The notes beneath the pieces are model-generated. The model was given only the letters and a program-made list of their open reading frames with translations. It was not told the DNA's origin and did no database searches. Source: Halovivax cerinus (lineage in GTDB: Archaea > Halobacteriota > Halobacteria > Halobacteriales > Natrialbaceae). From it: DNA of 64,000 nucleotides. Both the position numbers and the translations under genes were made by a program. This document shows, one piece after another, positions 8,328-18,949 of the stretch. Each line of letters starts with the position of its first letter. The first letter of the stretch is position 1. The stretch is from assembly GCF_024498195.1 (NCBI RefSeq), contig NZ_CP101824.1, forward strand, positions 1,736,001 through 1,800,000. Direction: 5' to 3'.

Positions 8328-9992
8328 ATGAGTCAGCGAATGCAACAGGGACAGCCGATGATCGTCATGAGCGAGGACTCCCAGCGCGTCAAGGACCAGG
8401 ACGCCCAGGAGTACAACATCAGTGCCGCGCGAGCGGTCGCCGAGTCGGTCAAATCGACACTCGGCCCGAAGGGGATGGACAAGATGCTCGTCGACTCGAT
8501 GGGGTCGGTCACCATCACGAACGACGGCGTCACCATCCTCCAGGAGATGGACATCGACAACCCGACGGCCGAGATGATCATCGAGGTCGCCGAGACGCAG
8601 GAGGACGAGGCCGGCGACGGCACCACGACCGCCGTCGCCATCGCGGGCGAACTCCTGAAGAACGCCGAGGACCTCATCGAGCAGGACATTCACCCGACGG
8701 CCATCATCAAGGGCTTCCACATGGCCGCCGAACAGGCTCGCGAGGAAGTCGACGACATCGCGACCGAGGTCGACACCGAGGACGAGGACCTGCTGCGCTC
8801 GGTCGCCGAAACCTCGATGACCGGCAAGGGTGCCGAACTCAACAAGGAGCACCTCTCCCAGCTGATCGTCGACGCGGTTCGTGCGGTCACCGTCGAGACC
8901 GACGAGGGCGAGAACGTCGTCGACCTCGAGTTCCTCAACATCGAGACCCAGACCGGCCGCTCGGCCGGCGAGTCCGACCTCCTCGAGGGCGGCATCGTCG
9001 ACAAGGACCCCGTCCACGACGACATGCCGACCGAGGCCACCGACGCCGACGTCCTCCTGCTCAACGACCCGATCGAGATCGAGGAGGCCGACGTCGATAC
9101 CGAAGTCTCCGTCACCGACCCCGACCAGCTCCAGCAGTTCTTAGACCGCGAGGAGAAGCAGCTGCGAGAGAAGGTCGACCACATCGTCGACGTCGGCGCC
9201 GACGTCGTCTTCTGCCAGAAGGGCATCGACGACCTCGCCCAGCACTACCTCGCGAAGGAGGGCATCCTGGCCGTCCGCCGCGCCAAGAAGTCCGACCTCG
9301 AGTTCCTGCAGGAGGTCGTCGACGCCGCCGTCGTCTCCGACTTAGAGAGCGCGACCGAAGACGACCTCGGCTTCGGTGACGTCACCCGCGACGACGAGGA
9401 CGAACTCTTCTACGTCGAGGGTGAGGACGCCCACGGCGTCACCCTCCTCCTGCGCGGCTCGACCGACCACGTCGTCGACGAACTCGAACGCGGCGTCAAC
9501 GACGCGCTGGACGTCGTCGCCCAGACGGTCTCCGACGGCCGTGTCCTCGCCGGCGGCGGTGCCGTCGAGGTCGAACTCGCCTCCCGGCTCCGCGACTTCG
9601 CCGACTCCGTCTCCGGCCGCGAGCAACTCGCCGTCGAGTCCTTCGCCGACTCACTCGAACTCGTCCCCCGCGTCCTCGCAGAGAACGCCGGCCTCGATTC
9701 CATCGACACGCTCGTCGACCTCCGTGCCGCCCACGACGAGGGCGATCTCCAGGCCGGCCTGAACGCCTGGACCGGCGACGTCGAGAACACCGCCGACGCC
9801 GGCATCGTCGAACCGGCCCACGCCAAGGAGCAGGCCGTGACCTCCGCCTCCGAGGCCGCGAACCTGGTACTCAAGATCGACGACATCATCTCCGCCGGCG
9901 ACCTCTCCACCGACAAGGAAGACGACGACGAAGGCGGCGCACCCGGCGGCGGTATGGGCGGCATGGGCGGCGGTATGGGCGGCATGATGTAA
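8328..9992 (+). CDS. Thermosome subunit (group II chaperonin)
   Basis: The protein is ~554 aa from the ATG at 8328. An in-frame TTG two codons earlier is less likely. The N-terminal [17 protein letters not shown] and the ATPase motif [14 protein letters not shown] are invariant chaperonin signatures, and [13 protein letters not shown] sits in the C-terminal equatorial half. The protein ends in a Gly-Met repeat ([15 protein letters not shown]) that lines the chamber in type II chaperonins. It assembles into double-ring ATP-dependent folding machines in the cytoplasm. It stands alone with its own heat-shock-like promoter, which fits haloarchaea where several cct paralogues are dispersed. Confidence 0.97.
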   Translation: MSQRMQQGQPMIVMSEDSQRVKDQDAQEYNISAARAVAESVKSTLGPKGMDKMLVDSMGSVTITNDGVTILQEMDIDNPTAEMIIEVAETQEDEAGDGTTTAVAIAGELLKNAEDLIEQDIHPTAIIKGFHMAAEQAREEVDDIATEVDTEDEDLLRSVAETSMTGKGAELNKEHLSQLIVDAVRAVTVETDEGENVVDLEFLNIETQTGRSAGESDLLEGGIVDKDPVHDDMPTEATDADVLLLNDPIEIEEADVDTEVSVTDPDQLQQFLDREEKQLREKVDHIVDVGADVVFCQKGIDDLAQHYLAKEGILAVRRAKKSDLEFLQEVVDAAVVSDLESATEDDLGFGDVTRDDEDELFYVEGEDAHGVTLLLRGSTDHVVDELERGVNDALDVVAQTVSDGRVLAGGGAVEVELASRLRDFADSVSGREQLAVESFADSLELVPRVLAENAGLDSIDTLVDLRAAHDEGDLQAGLNAWTGDVENTADAGIVEPAHAKEQAVTSASEAANLVLKIDDIISAGDLSTDKEDDDEGGAPGGGMGGMGGGMGGMM

Positions 9993-10404
9993 ACCGACCT
10001 TTTACGCTGCTCTCTTGTCGCGCCGGCGGCTTCGCCGCACGGCGCGCCGACGTTCGGTAAAAGGTCGATCAAAAGCACTCCTCCTTCCGTTCTACTCGCT
10101 TCGCTCGTTCCACATCAGTCGTCGGCCCGCTCGGCGACTCACGGGCTGCGCCCGTTCGTCTTCTCGCGGTTCTCATACTAGTGTAGACCAGCCGTTCCTC
10201 GTTGAGCGAAAGCGAAGCTTTCGCGATGCTCGGAAGCGCTTGCGCTTCCGTAGGCTCGCGTGCCCGTTCGGGCACGCTCGCGGCCACCGCGGACGGTGAT
10301 CGGTCGGTGGCGCTGTTGGCCGTAAATCTGTGACCGACTCGATTCCCGGCACTGCCGGCCGATACCGTGGATCGTTTACGGTTCGAAACTGAACTGGAGG
10401 GTCA
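9993..10404. repeat. Hairpin-rich intergenic region after the thermosome
   Basis: No gene is supported in these ~410 bases, but inverted repeats are dense. CGACCTTTTAC at 9995-10005 pairs perfectly with 10057-10067 around a GC-rich inner hairpin, starting right after the stop codon. Further on are three consecutive compact hairpins at 10206-10224, 10231-10250 (9-bp arms) and 10258-10277. The first may end thermosome transcripts. The others resemble dispersed palindromic units. The last 20 bases hold the GGAGG ribosome site of the ABC gene. Confidence 0.6.
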
Positions 10405-12318
10405 GTGAGCGCTTACGACGAGGAGGAGACGCCGTTCGACGCCTATCGAGAGCGCGTCGATCGGCCGCTGACGCGGCTGTTCATGGAGTACGGGACGGAC
10501 CGCCTCGGCTGGTTCTCGGCGGGGATGGTTGCGAACTTCGTCGCGCGGATGGCGAGCCTCGTCGCGCCGTTGCTCCTCGGGACGGCGATCGACGCCGTGT
10601 TCCCGCCGCCGGAGCGGGCGGGAGAGTTCACGCTGCCGGTCGTCCCGAACGCGTGGCTGCCGGTCGAACAGATGCCTCAGTTCTGGTTCTCGGTGACGGC
10701 CATCGCGCTGGCGTTCGTGGTGACTGCGATCTTCACCTGGATCTACGGCGTAACGGCCAATCTCTTCGCCCACGGCGTGATGCACACCGTGCGGGTCGAC
10801 AGCTTCGAGAAGATGCAGCGGCTGGACCAGACGTTCTTCGACGACAAGCAGACGGGCGAGGTCATGGCGGTGCTCAACAACGATACCCAGAATCTGGAGA
10901 TGTTTCTGGACAACGCCCTGATGAACTCGCTCCGGTTGATCGTGATGGTCCTCGGCATCGCCGGCGTGCTCTTCTATCTCAACTGGCAGCTCGCGCTCAT
11001 CACGCTGGTCGCCGTGCCGCTGATGGTCGGCTTTACACTCTGGTTCATGCGTGTGGCCGAACCGCGCTACGTCCGCCAGCGGTCGGCCGTCGCCCGACTC
11101 AATACCCGGCTGGAGAACTCGATCGCCGGGATGGAGCTGACGAAGACGACTGCGAACGAATCCTACGAGACCGAACGCGTCAGGAAGGCCTCGAAGAACC
11201 TCTTCGACCGGACGATCGACGTCCTCAAGCTCACCTACCTCTACCGGCCGGGGATGGAACTGCTCGCCGGCGTCTCCTTCGCCGTCACGTTCCTCGTCGG
11301 CGGACTCTGGCTCACGACCGGGACGGCGCCTGGGCCCCTCTCCGGGAGCCTCTCGGTCGGCGACTTCGTCGTCTTCCTGATGCTGACCCAGCGCATCGTC
11401 GCGCCGCTCGCGGAGGTCTCGAACATCGTCGACCAGTACGAGAACGCCAAGGCCTCCAGCGAGCGCATCTTCGGGCTGATGGACATCCCGGTCGCGATCC
11501 AGGACGACGAAGATCCCGTCTCGCTGCCCGATCCCGACGGACGCGTCGAGTACGACAGCGTCTCCTTCGCCTACGACGATATCATGGCCGACGAGGACCA
11601 CGAGGCCGAGACCGTGATCGACGATGTCTCCTTTAGCGCCGAGCCGGGCGAGATGGTCGCGCTCGTCGGCCCGACGGGTGCCGGCAAGTCGACGATGCTC
11701 AAACTCCTCATGCGACTCTACGACGTCGACGACGGCGAGATCCGCGTCGACGGCCACGACCTGCGGGACGTCGCGATCGAGGATCTCCGCGAAGCAACCG
11801 GCTACGTCGGCCAGGAGACGTTCCTCTTCGACGGGACGATCGCCGACAACATCCGCTACGGCAGCCAGGAAGCATCGATAGACGCCGTCCGCGAGGCCGC
11901 GAAAGCCGCCGAAGCGCACGAGTTCATCCAGGACCTCGAGGAGGGATACGACACCCGCGTGGGTGAGCGGGGGGTCAAGCTCTCCGGCGGGCAGCGCCAG
12001 CGAATCGCCATCGCCCGCACCGTCCTGCAGGACCCGCCGATCCTCGTCCTCGACGAGGCGACCAGCGCCGTGGACACGGAGACCGAACTCGCCATCCAGC
12101 GCTCGATCGAGCGCCTGACCGCGGACCGGACGACGCTCGCCATCGCCCACCGGCTGTCGACGATCCGCGACGCGGACACGATTCTCGTCCTCGAAGCGGG
12201 AGAGGTCGTCGAGCGCGGCGACCACGAGCAGCTGCTCGCCGAAGATGGCCGCTACGCCGCCCTCTGGAACGTCCAGGCCGGCCAGATCGACGAACCGGCG
12301 GAGCTTTCGGGCGACTGA
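10405..12318 (+). CDS. ABC exporter, fused permease-ATPase (MsbA/multidrug type)
   Basis: This 637-aa half-transporter starts at a GTG preceded by a good ribosome site (GGAGG at 10396-10400). It has an N-terminal six-helix type-1 exporter domain to about residue 360. The nucleotide-binding domain follows with Walker A GPTGAGKST, signature LSGGQRQRIAIAR, Walker B ILVLDEAT and switch His in IAHRLST. Such proteins dimerise and export lipids, drugs or peptides. An insertion of acidic residues (YDDIMADEDHEAE) lies just before the Walker A strand. The halocin-like gene is about 600 bases downstream but on the other strand, so a peptide-export link is possible but unproven. Confidence 0.9.
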   Translation: MSAYDEEETPFDAYRERVDRPLTRLFMEYGTDRLGWFSAGMVANFVARMASLVAPLLLGTAIDAVFPPPERAGEFTLPVVPNAWLPVEQMPQFWFSVTAIALAFVVTAIFTWIYGVTANLFAHGVMHTVRVDSFEKMQRLDQTFFDDKQTGEVMAVLNNDTQNLEMFLDNALMNSLRLIVMVLGIAGVLFYLNWQLALITLVAVPLMVGFTLWFMRVAEPRYVRQRSAVARLNTRLENSIAGMELTKTTANESYETERVRKASKNLFDRTIDVLKLTYLYRPGMELLAGVSFAVTFLVGGLWLTTGTAPGPLSGSLSVGDFVVFLMLTQRIVAPLAEVSNIVDQYENAKASSERIFGLMDIPVAIQDDEDPVSLPDPDGRVEYDSVSFAYDDIMADEDHEAETVIDDVSFSAEPGEMVALVGPTGAGKSTMLKLLMRLYDVDDGEIRVDGHDLRDVAIEDLREATGYVGQETFLFDGTIADNIRYGSQEASIDAVREAAKAAEAHEFIQDLEEGYDTRVGERGVKLSGGQRQRIAIARTVLQDPPILVLDEATSAVDTETELAIQRSIERLTADRTTLAIAHRLSTIRDADTILVLEAGEVVERGDHEQLLAEDGRYAALWNVQAGQIDEPAELSGD

Positions 12319-12366
12319 CGGTCGTCGTTACGGGGCTTTTTGCTGCCTCGCGCGAAACGCCGTGAC

Positions 12367-12699
12367 GTGTCCAACGACGCGCCGGTGCTCGTCAGGCGCT
12401 ACTACGACGCGCTCGACGCCCACGAGTACGGCGAACTCGAAACCATCCTCGCACCGTCGTTCGTCCAGCACCGCCCGGATCGAACGTTCGAGGGTCGCGA
12501 TGCGTTCGTCGTGTTCATGCGCGACGAGCGGCCGACGACCGACACGCGTCACGAACTGCTCGAGGTAGTGGGCACCGACGATCACGTTACGGCTCGCGGC
12601 CGGTTGCTCGACGGCGAGGCGGAACCGCTCTTCGAGTTCGCAGACTGTTTCGCGGTCGCAGACGGCCGGATCACTCGGCTCGATACGTACACCCGATGA
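12367..12699 (+). CDS. SnoaL/NTF2-like small protein
   Basis: The protein is 110 aa from a GTG at 12367 (VSNDAPVLVRRYYDALDAHE). An upstream in-frame TTG would add nine residues that do not fit the family. The sequence runs helix (RRYYDALDAHEYGELETILAPSFVQHRP), then FEGRDAFVVFMRDERP, then strands ending FEFADCFAVADGRITRLDTYTR, the classic SnoaL-like cone fold. Members bind small molecules or catalyse isomerase-type reactions. No catalytic assignment is possible here. It follows the ABC exporter by about 50 bases and could be cotranscribed with it. Confidence 0.75.
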   Translation: MSNDAPVLVRRYYDALDAHEYGELETILAPSFVQHRPDRTFEGRDAFVVFMRDERPTTDTRHELLEVVGTDDHVTARGRLLDGEAEPLFEFADCFAVADGRITRLDTYTR

Positions 12700-12862
12700 G
12701 CGCGACGTCGGCCCCGTTTCGTAATTCGGGAGCGAGACACGAGGAGATCGGTCCGGGCCGTCTGGGACCGGCGACTGACGACCGGGCCCCGCCGCGTCGG
12801 AGGATATCGAGCGCACCGGTGTCGGAGCCCGGTTCGACCGTCGAAATCGCCGAGGTCGTGCG

Positions 12863-13698
<836 letters not shown>

Positions 13699-13945
13699 TG
13701 GATTGGACCATCAGGAGAAACAATGCGACTGGAATTAAATCTTACTTCAACCAAACTGTAATTTACTGGACGAGGGTTTACGGGAGCGCGAGGAGAAATC
13801 TACCCTGCAGTGTGGGGTACATTGCAAGGCTGTCCGAGGTGAACGCCCGCTACTTCGTCCCCCAGTCGAATCTAGTGGACCGGTCCGTCGTGAGACGGTC
13901 GTCGAACCTCCTGCGACGAACGAGTGATCGCAGATCGTCCGCCAC

Positions 13946-15142
13946 TCACGCAGAGCAGTTGTTCGGCCCGAGTTCGAGTTCCGTTCGGTCTTCCGGGTCC
14001 ATTTCTCGGACACCGCGGTTGATCTCGATTATCTCCTCGTAGTTAGCTGGCTTCGCACCGGGATCGGCCAGTCGCTCGACGAACGCCTCTTCGTCGAGCT
14101 GGAGGACGTCGATCCCCGTTCGGGCGTCGCGGATCGTCGTGGCGACCGGTTCTCCCGCCTCGCCCCCGCTCACGGCGTTGCCGTTCGCCTTTTCCGAGGC
14201 GGTTCCCGCCTCGCCCACGTCGAACTCACCCTCTTCGGTGACCGTGACGTGGCCCGGAAGCACGGTCAGGGAATCCGGTTCGGCCAACAGCGTCCGGTGG
14301 AGCGACTCGTAGAGCATCCGGGCGCCCTCGTCGCCGTCGTCGTCGCTGAATTCGAGCTCCGTTCGTCCCACGGAATCGACGTGCAGCGTGTCGGCCGTCA
14401 GGGCCGCGTCCTCACCGACGAGGACGGAGATCATCTCGCTCGTGTGTCCGGGCGTGTACAGCGCTTTGAGCGAGAGCTCGCCGACCGCTATCGTCTCGTT
14501 GCGTCCGAGCCCTTCGAACTCCAGGTCGAGGTTGCGTTCTGCGGCCCGCTCACCCAGATAGTACGGCACGTCGAGTTCGTCGGCGAGGCGTCGGCCGCCC
14601 GAGACGTGGTCGGCGTGGACGTGCGTGTCGATCACGGCCGCGATCGTCAGTTCGCCGTCCGTCGCTGCAGCTTTCACCTCGTCTATATCCTCAGTCGGAT
14701 CGACGGCGACGGCCTCGCCGGTCTCCGCACAACCGACGACGTAGGAGAGACAGCCCTTCGCCCGCCGCTGGAGCTGGACCGCGCGGGCGGACTCTCCGAC
14801 GTCGATCTCGACGTGGTCGTAGACGCCGCTCCAGGCTTTCATCCCGCCGTCGACGGCGTTGACCTCACGGTCGTCCAGTTCCTCGGCGAGTTGGGTCGCG
14901 AGAGTTCCAGAGGAGATACCGGTCGCACAGATCGTGACGACGCGATCGTCCTCGCCGACGAGTTCGTCGATCCTGTCGAGGTGGCCGTCGTCGACCGTCT
15001 CGTCCGCTCCGAAGGGATAGTTGACGGCCCCGCGAACGTGCCAGGCGTCGTAACTCTCCTCGGGGCGAGTGTCGAGGAGGGTGAACGCCTCGTCGTCGTC
15101 CAGTAGTTGCTTCAGTCGGTCGGGTGAGATGGTGGTGACCAT
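13946..15142 (-). CDS. Rhodanese-MBL fusion hydrolase (persulfide dioxygenase/CstB-like)
   Basis: With ATG at 15142 the protein is 398 aa. A longer in-frame extension to 15307 is basic and unlike a haloarchaeal protein, so it is rejected. Residues 1-115 form a rhodanese domain with catalytic C72 in VVTICATGISSG. Residues ~125-350 are a metallo-beta-lactamase fold with THVHADH (H174, H176, D178, H179) as metal ligands. MBL-rhodanese combinations oxidise glutathione- or CoA-type persulfides and transfer sulfane sulfur, so a role in sulfide or persulfide detoxification is likely. The order (rhodanese first) and a third ~50-residue C-terminal tail are noteworthy. Confidence 0.8.
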   Translation of the reverse strand: MVTTISPDRLKQLLDDDEAFTLLDTRPEESYDAWHVRGAVNYPFGADETVDDGHLDRIDELVGEDDRVVTICATGISSGTLATQLAEELDDREVNAVDGGMKAWSGVYDHVEIDVGESARAVQLQRRAKGCLSYVVGCAETGEAVAVDPTEDIDEVKAAATDGELTIAAVIDTHVHADHVSGGRRLADELDVPYYLGERAAERNLDLEFEGLGRNETIAVGELSLKALYTPGHTSEMISVLVGEDAALTADTLHVDSVGRTELEFSDDDGDEGARMLYESLHRTLLAEPDSLTVLPGHVTVTEEGEFDVGEAGTASEKANGNAVSGGEAGEPVATTIRDARTGIDVLQLDEEAFVERLADPGAKPANYEEIIEINRGVREMDPEDRTELELGPNNCSA

Positions 15143-15410
15143 GGTGGTCCTCTCACCACGCCGAGGGACGTAAGTCGTTGTCCGCGGATTGTGGATCGGT
15201 CGCCGGGTACGCGGATCGAGCACCGGTTCCGTTCGTCGGATGGCTCGCTCATCGATCCGATCCCGGGCGTTGCTTCGAAATTGCCTGGACTTCGAATTCG
15301 ATCGCACTGGTGCCAGGGGGCAACGCTTCGGCAGAGCTAGACGATCATCACCTGGGCGAATCGACTCAGAAGGTACTTGGTCCGGGGAGGGCGTTTCTCG
15401 AGCGGAGACG

Positions 15411-16310
15411 ATGGTCCTCGATCTCTCCGAGTTCCGGTCACGAATCGATCGCCACCGCGTTCCGGCGTTTCTCCTCGCTGTCTACGGCTGGTCCTGGGGG
15501 TGGGACGCGGTCTATTTCTCGTTCGGCTGGTGGGAGACGCTGCCGGTCTACATCAATTCCTTCCCGCGACAGTGGGGCCTCCCGATCGGCGCGCTGGTAG
15601 TCGTCTGGGCGAGCGACGTCCCGCTTCGGGAGTGGCTCGGTCGCGTGCTCCGGTGGCGACTCCACCCCGGTCTGTATCTCGGCGCGCTCGCCCTTCCCGT
15701 ATTCGTCACCAACGTCCAACCGGCGCTCGCCGCGCTCGGCGGGGGGACGCTTCGCTACTCGCCACCTGCCCCGTTGTCTCTGCTACTGGGATTCTTCCTG
15801 CTCAACGTGGTCCTCTTCGGCGGCGTCGAGGAGTTCGGGTGGCGCGGATTCCTCCAGCGACAGTTTCAGGGCCACTTATCGGTCTTTTCGGCGGGACTCG
15901 CCGTCGGCGTCCTGTGGTGGGCGTGGCACCTCCCGCTCTTTCTCGGCCATCCGAACTTCGCCGCCGACCCGCTGTTCCTCTTCCAGTACACGACGTTCGT
16001 CCTCGGCGCGTCGACCGTCCTCGGTGCGCTCGTCAACGCCACAGACGGCGGCGTACTCCCGGCGGTGGGGATGCACGCCGCGATCAACGTCGGGGCCGTC
16101 CTGGCGGGATCGGGCGGCATCCTGGAGGGAGTGGTGCCGCTCGCACTCGTCGTCGGTTCGGGCGCGTGGTGGCTGCTCGCCGCCGTTCTGGTTGCGCGCT
16201 ACGGACGCTCGATGATACCCGGATCCGCGCTCCAGCCGCTGTCGGAGCCGTCCGATCGTTCGGATCCGAGCCGTCGGTCGGCCTCTCGATCGGTACAGAC
16301 TCGCCGCTGA
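15411..16310 (+). CDS. CPBP-family intramembrane glutamic protease (CAAX/Abi type)
   Basis: The protein is 299 aa from the ATG at 15411 with about eight hydrophobic helices. The three family motifs are visible: EEFGWRG (EExxxR), a histidine in WWAWHLPLF, and MHAAIN near the C-terminus. Members cleave prenylated or other membrane proteins, and some give bacteriocin self-immunity. A halocin-like precursor lies about 2 kb to the left, but the genes are not in an operon, so no link is claimed. The C-terminal ~25 residues are Ser/Arg-rich and unlike the rest. Confidence 0.8.
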   Translation: MVLDLSEFRSRIDRHRVPAFLLAVYGWSWGWDAVYFSFGWWETLPVYINSFPRQWGLPIGALVVVWASDVPLREWLGRVLRWRLHPGLYLGALALPVFVTNVQPALAALGGGTLRYSPPAPLSLLLGFFLLNVVLFGGVEEFGWRGFLQRQFQGHLSVFSAGLAVGVLWWAWHLPLFLGHPNFAADPLFLFQYTTFVLGASTVLGALVNATDGGVLPAVGMHAAINVGAVLAGSGGILEGVVPLALVVGSGAWWLLAAVLVARYGRSMIPGSALQPLSEPSDRSDPSRRSASRSVQTRR

Positions 16311-16446
16311 CCCGACCGATCGCATCGCTCACGACCGGTGGATACCGATCGGTTCGCTCGTGTGATCCTCGTCGTCTGCCCCTCGATTTCTGAAACAGAT
16401 TCCCCTCGAACGGTTCCCGGTCGTGCGAATCGTGCAGTCCACTCGA

Positions 16447-16896
16447 TCACCACGTCCGTGTCGGGAGGAGGTCGATCGCAGGCGCGACCCGATTCTCCCC
16501 ATCGACGGGGACGATGACGCGCATCTCTTCGTTGTAATCGGCCAGCAGTTCCCGGCAGGAGCCACACGGCGGAATTACCCGTACCTCGTCCGTCTCGTGA
16601 GACGGCATCGGGTACGCGACGGCGACGCTGGTTTCGATCTCGTCGTGGCCGTACCCGTCGGCTATCGCGGCGCCGACGGCGATCGGTTCGGCGCACATCG
16701 ACGCGCGACCGACACTCGCCGGGAGACTCACTCCTTCGTAGATCGAGCCGTCCGTCGTCCGCACGCCAGCGGCGACGATGTGGGCGCCGTCGAAGAAGTC
16801 TGGATCGACCGTCCGCTCGTTCGTCGCTGCGACTCGCTCGATGAGGGCTTCGTCTTTCGCCGAGAGCGGTGTCGTCTCCATATCGGGTCGAGTCAT
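16447..16896 (-). CDS. Cytidine deaminase-like zinc hydrolase
   Basis: The protein is 149 aa. Zinc ligands and the catalytic glutamate are in MCAEPIAVGAA (Cys then Glu) and PPCGSCREL (CxxC). The C-A-E form, rather than H-A-E, matches tetrameric cytidine deaminases and blasticidin-S-deaminase-like proteins. It should deaminate (deoxy)cytidine in pyrimidine salvage or a related base analogue. It is a single gene, with no salvage partners next to it. Confidence 0.8.
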   Translation of the reverse strand: MTRPDMETTPLSAKDEALIERVAATNERTVDPDFFDGAHIVAAGVRTTDGSIYEGVSLPASVGRASMCAEPIAVGAAIADGYGHDEIETSVAVAYPMPSHETDEVRVIPPCGSCRELLADYNEEMRVIVPVDGENRVAPAIDLLPTRTW

Positions 16897-17002
16897 GTGA
16901 AGGGGGAAAAGACGGTCGGTCGATGCGGACGAAGGACTCTCCTCCCAACTATGGTACGAAAATCTCCGTACTACTCATTGTGTATTGTGCCGTAGAACGA
17001 GT

Positions 17003-17284
17003 ATGCCGCGCGTCACCACGAAGGGCCAGGTCACCATCCCCAAGGACGTTCGGGACGCACTCGGAATCGAACCCGGCGACGAAATCACGTTCGAGTCCGT
17101 CGACTCCGGCTACAAGATCCAGAAGAAGGAACCAACGGCGGCGGACGGTACTGACCCCTTCGAGAAGTATCGGGGGAGCGCAGAGAGCGACGAATCCATG
17201 CCGGAGCGGATGCGGCGACTCCGGGGCGAATACCCCAGAGTTGTCGACGATGATGAAGGTGTCCCGACGGAGGATGCGTTGTGA
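17003..17284 (+). CDS. AbrB/MazE-type antitoxin (swapped-hairpin DNA binder)
   Basis: The protein is 93 aa from the ATG at 17003, opening PRVTTKGQVTIPKDVRDALG, the textbook AbrB/SpoVT domain. The C-terminal half is acidic and holds a short basic helix (PERMRRLRGEYP) likely to bind the toxin. The stop TGA overlaps the GTG start of a VapC remnant by four bases, the usual layout of a vapBC operon. The toxin partner is broken, so this is now an orphan antitoxin. Confidence 0.85.
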   Translation: MPRVTTKGQVTIPKDVRDALGIEPGDEITFESVDSGYKIQKKEPTAADGTDPFEKYRGSAESDESMPERMRRLRGEYPRVVDDDEGVPTEDAL

Positions 17285-17349
17285 TCACCGCAGTCGACAC
17301 GAACGCGCTTCCCGCGCTGCTGTACGACGACGAACACGCTGCTGTGAGT
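17281..17349 (+). pseudogene. VapC PIN-domain toxin, remnant of the first ~22 codons
   Basis: GTG at 17281 overlaps the antitoxin stop (GTGA). The reading frame gives MITAVDTNALPALLYDDEHA, the first strand and helix of a PIN-domain RNase with its first catalytic Asp (D6). After about base 17349 the frame reads unrelated Cys/Pro/Ser-rich sequence and runs into the 3' end of serS. A PIN toxin needs ~130 residues and three or four acidic residues, so this is a deletion remnant. A Leu-to-Pro change (ALPALL) also weakens the first helix. Confidence 0.75.
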
Positions 17350-17387
17350 GAGTGCTCTCACGTCTGCGGGTACTGCCCTTGCCGTCC

Positions 17388-18767
17388 TCAGTCGTCGCCC
17401 CCTTCTCCCAATGCACTCTCGCCGACCGAGTCGTGTCCCTCGATGACCTCCTGGCCGCCCATGTAGGGTCGAAGCGCCTTGGGGACGGTTATCGTGCCGT
17501 CCTCGTTCTGGTAGTACTCCATGATGGCGACCATCACGCGCGGGACGGCGACGCCGGAGCCGTTCAGCGTGTGGACGTACTCGGCCGATTCGTGGCGTTC
17601 GGGGCGGTACTGAATGCCCGCGCGACGGGCCTGGAAGTCTTCGAAGTTCGAGACCGAGGAGACCTCGAGCCAGCGCCCGCCCTCCGCGGGTCCCTCCTCC
17701 ATGTCGTCGCCCGGCGCCCAGACCTCGATGTCGTACTTCTTGGCCTGGGTGAAGCCGAGGTCACCCGTGCACATCTCGAGGATTCGGTATGGCAGTTCGA
17801 GACGGCGGAGGACCTCTTCGGCCTCGTCGAGCAGCCCCTCGAAGCGGTCGTCACTCTCCTCCGGGCGGACGAAGTTGACGAGTTCGACCTTGTTGAACTG
17901 GTGGACGCGGACGTAGCCGCGGGTCTCGGTGCCGTGTTCGCCCGCCTCGCGCCGGAAGTTCGGCGAGTAGGCGGCGTACTTCAGCGGGAGATCCTCGTCG
18001 ACGAAGATCTCGTCGCGGTGTAAGTTGGTGACCGGCACCTCGGCCGTCGGGAGCAGCCAGAGGTCGTCGTCGCCGTAGGGTTCGTCGTTGTCAGCGCCGA
18101 TCCGGTAGGCGTCCTCGGTGAACTTCGGGAACTGGCCGGTGCCCTGCATCGAGGCGGAGTTGACCGGAATCGGTGGGAAGACGTCGACGTAGCCGCTCTC
18201 GCGGTGGACGTCGAGGAAGAACTGGATCAACGCGTGCTCCAGGCGGGCCCCGTCGCCTTTGAGGAACTGAAAGCCGCCACCGGCGACCTTCGCGCCGCGC
18301 TCGAAGTCGATCAGTTCGAGGTCCTCGCCGATGTCGTAGTGTGGGACGATCTCGCCGGGCAGCTCGCGCAAGTCGTCGAACCCTTCGCGCCGGCGCTCGA
18401 CGTTCTCGCTCTCGTCTGCGCCGACGGGCACCTCGTCGGCCGGGATCTGGGGGAGGCGGAGCAATCCCTCTTCGAGTTCCGCTTCGAGGACTCCGGCCCG
18501 CTGTTCTACCTCTTCGAGTTCGGTCTTCAGATCGTTCGAGCGCTCGATAGCATCCTCGGCTTCTTCGTCCCGTCCATCGCGCTTGAGTTCGCCGATCTGC
18601 TGGCTCACCTGATTGCGTTCGTGACGCAAATCGTCTCCGCGGGCCTTGAGCTCGCGCCACTCCTCGTCGACGGCGAGGAGTCGGTCGAGGTCGAGATCGA
18701 CCCCTTTGTTAGCAAGCGCTGTCCGTACCTCTTCGGGGTGTTCGCGCACGTAGGTCCGGTCGAGCAT
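17388..18767 (-). CDS. serS: Seryl-tRNA synthetase
   Basis: The protein is 459 aa. The N-terminal ~110 residues are the antiparallel coiled-coil tRNA-binding arm (DLDRLLAVDEEWRELKARGDDL, QQIGELKRDGRDEEAE). The class II catalytic core follows: motif 2 FRREAGEHGTETRGYVRVHQF and motif 3 near LNGSGVAVPRVMVAIMEYYQ. It charges tRNA-Ser, is cytoplasmic, and is of the common bacterial-like SerRS type. It is convergent with the broken toxin-antitoxin operon, whose deletion endpoint lies within about 40 bases of the serS stop. Confidence 0.97.
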   Translation of the reverse strand: MLDRTYVREHPEEVRTALANKGVDLDLDRLLAVDEEWRELKARGDDLRHERNQVSQQIGELKRDGRDEEAEDAIERSNDLKTELEEVEQRAGVLEAELEEGLLRLPQIPADEVPVGADESENVERRREGFDDLRELPGEIVPHYDIGEDLELIDFERGAKVAGGGFQFLKGDGARLEHALIQFFLDVHRESGYVDVFPPIPVNSASMQGTGQFPKFTEDAYRIGADNDEPYGDDDLWLLPTAEVPVTNLHRDEIFVDEDLPLKYAAYSPNFRREAGEHGTETRGYVRVHQFNKVELVNFVRPEESDDRFEGLLDEAEEVLRRLELPYRILEMCTGDLGFTQAKKYDIEVWAPGDDMEEGPAEGGRWLEVSSVSNFEDFQARRAGIQYRPERHESAEYVHTLNGSGVAVPRVMVAIMEYYQNEDGTITVPKALRPYMGGQEVIEGHDSVGESALGEGGDD

Positions 18768-18949
18768 TCGTTGTGTGGTGGTTCCGGACGCCTCGCCTAA
18801 ATCGTATCGGAACGCGTGACGCGTTCGCGAGCCGTGATCGATGTCGCTCCGAGTGTCGACGCTCGGACGACTGCCGTGCCCACGGAGTCTCGTGGGACCG
18901 ATCGTGCCGAGCCGAATCGTTATTGGGCTCGCCCGTTCATCCCTCCGCT

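Noticed and set aside
10402-12225. Long minus-strand frame (607 codons) opposite the ABC exporter
   Set aside because: Arises from the codon bias of the real gene; the plus frame carries all ABC motifs.
15143-15307. N-terminal extension of the rhodanese-MBL protein to base 15307
   Set aside because: The added 55 residues are strongly basic and unlike haloarchaeal proteins; the ATG at 15142 lies where the rhodanese domain starts.
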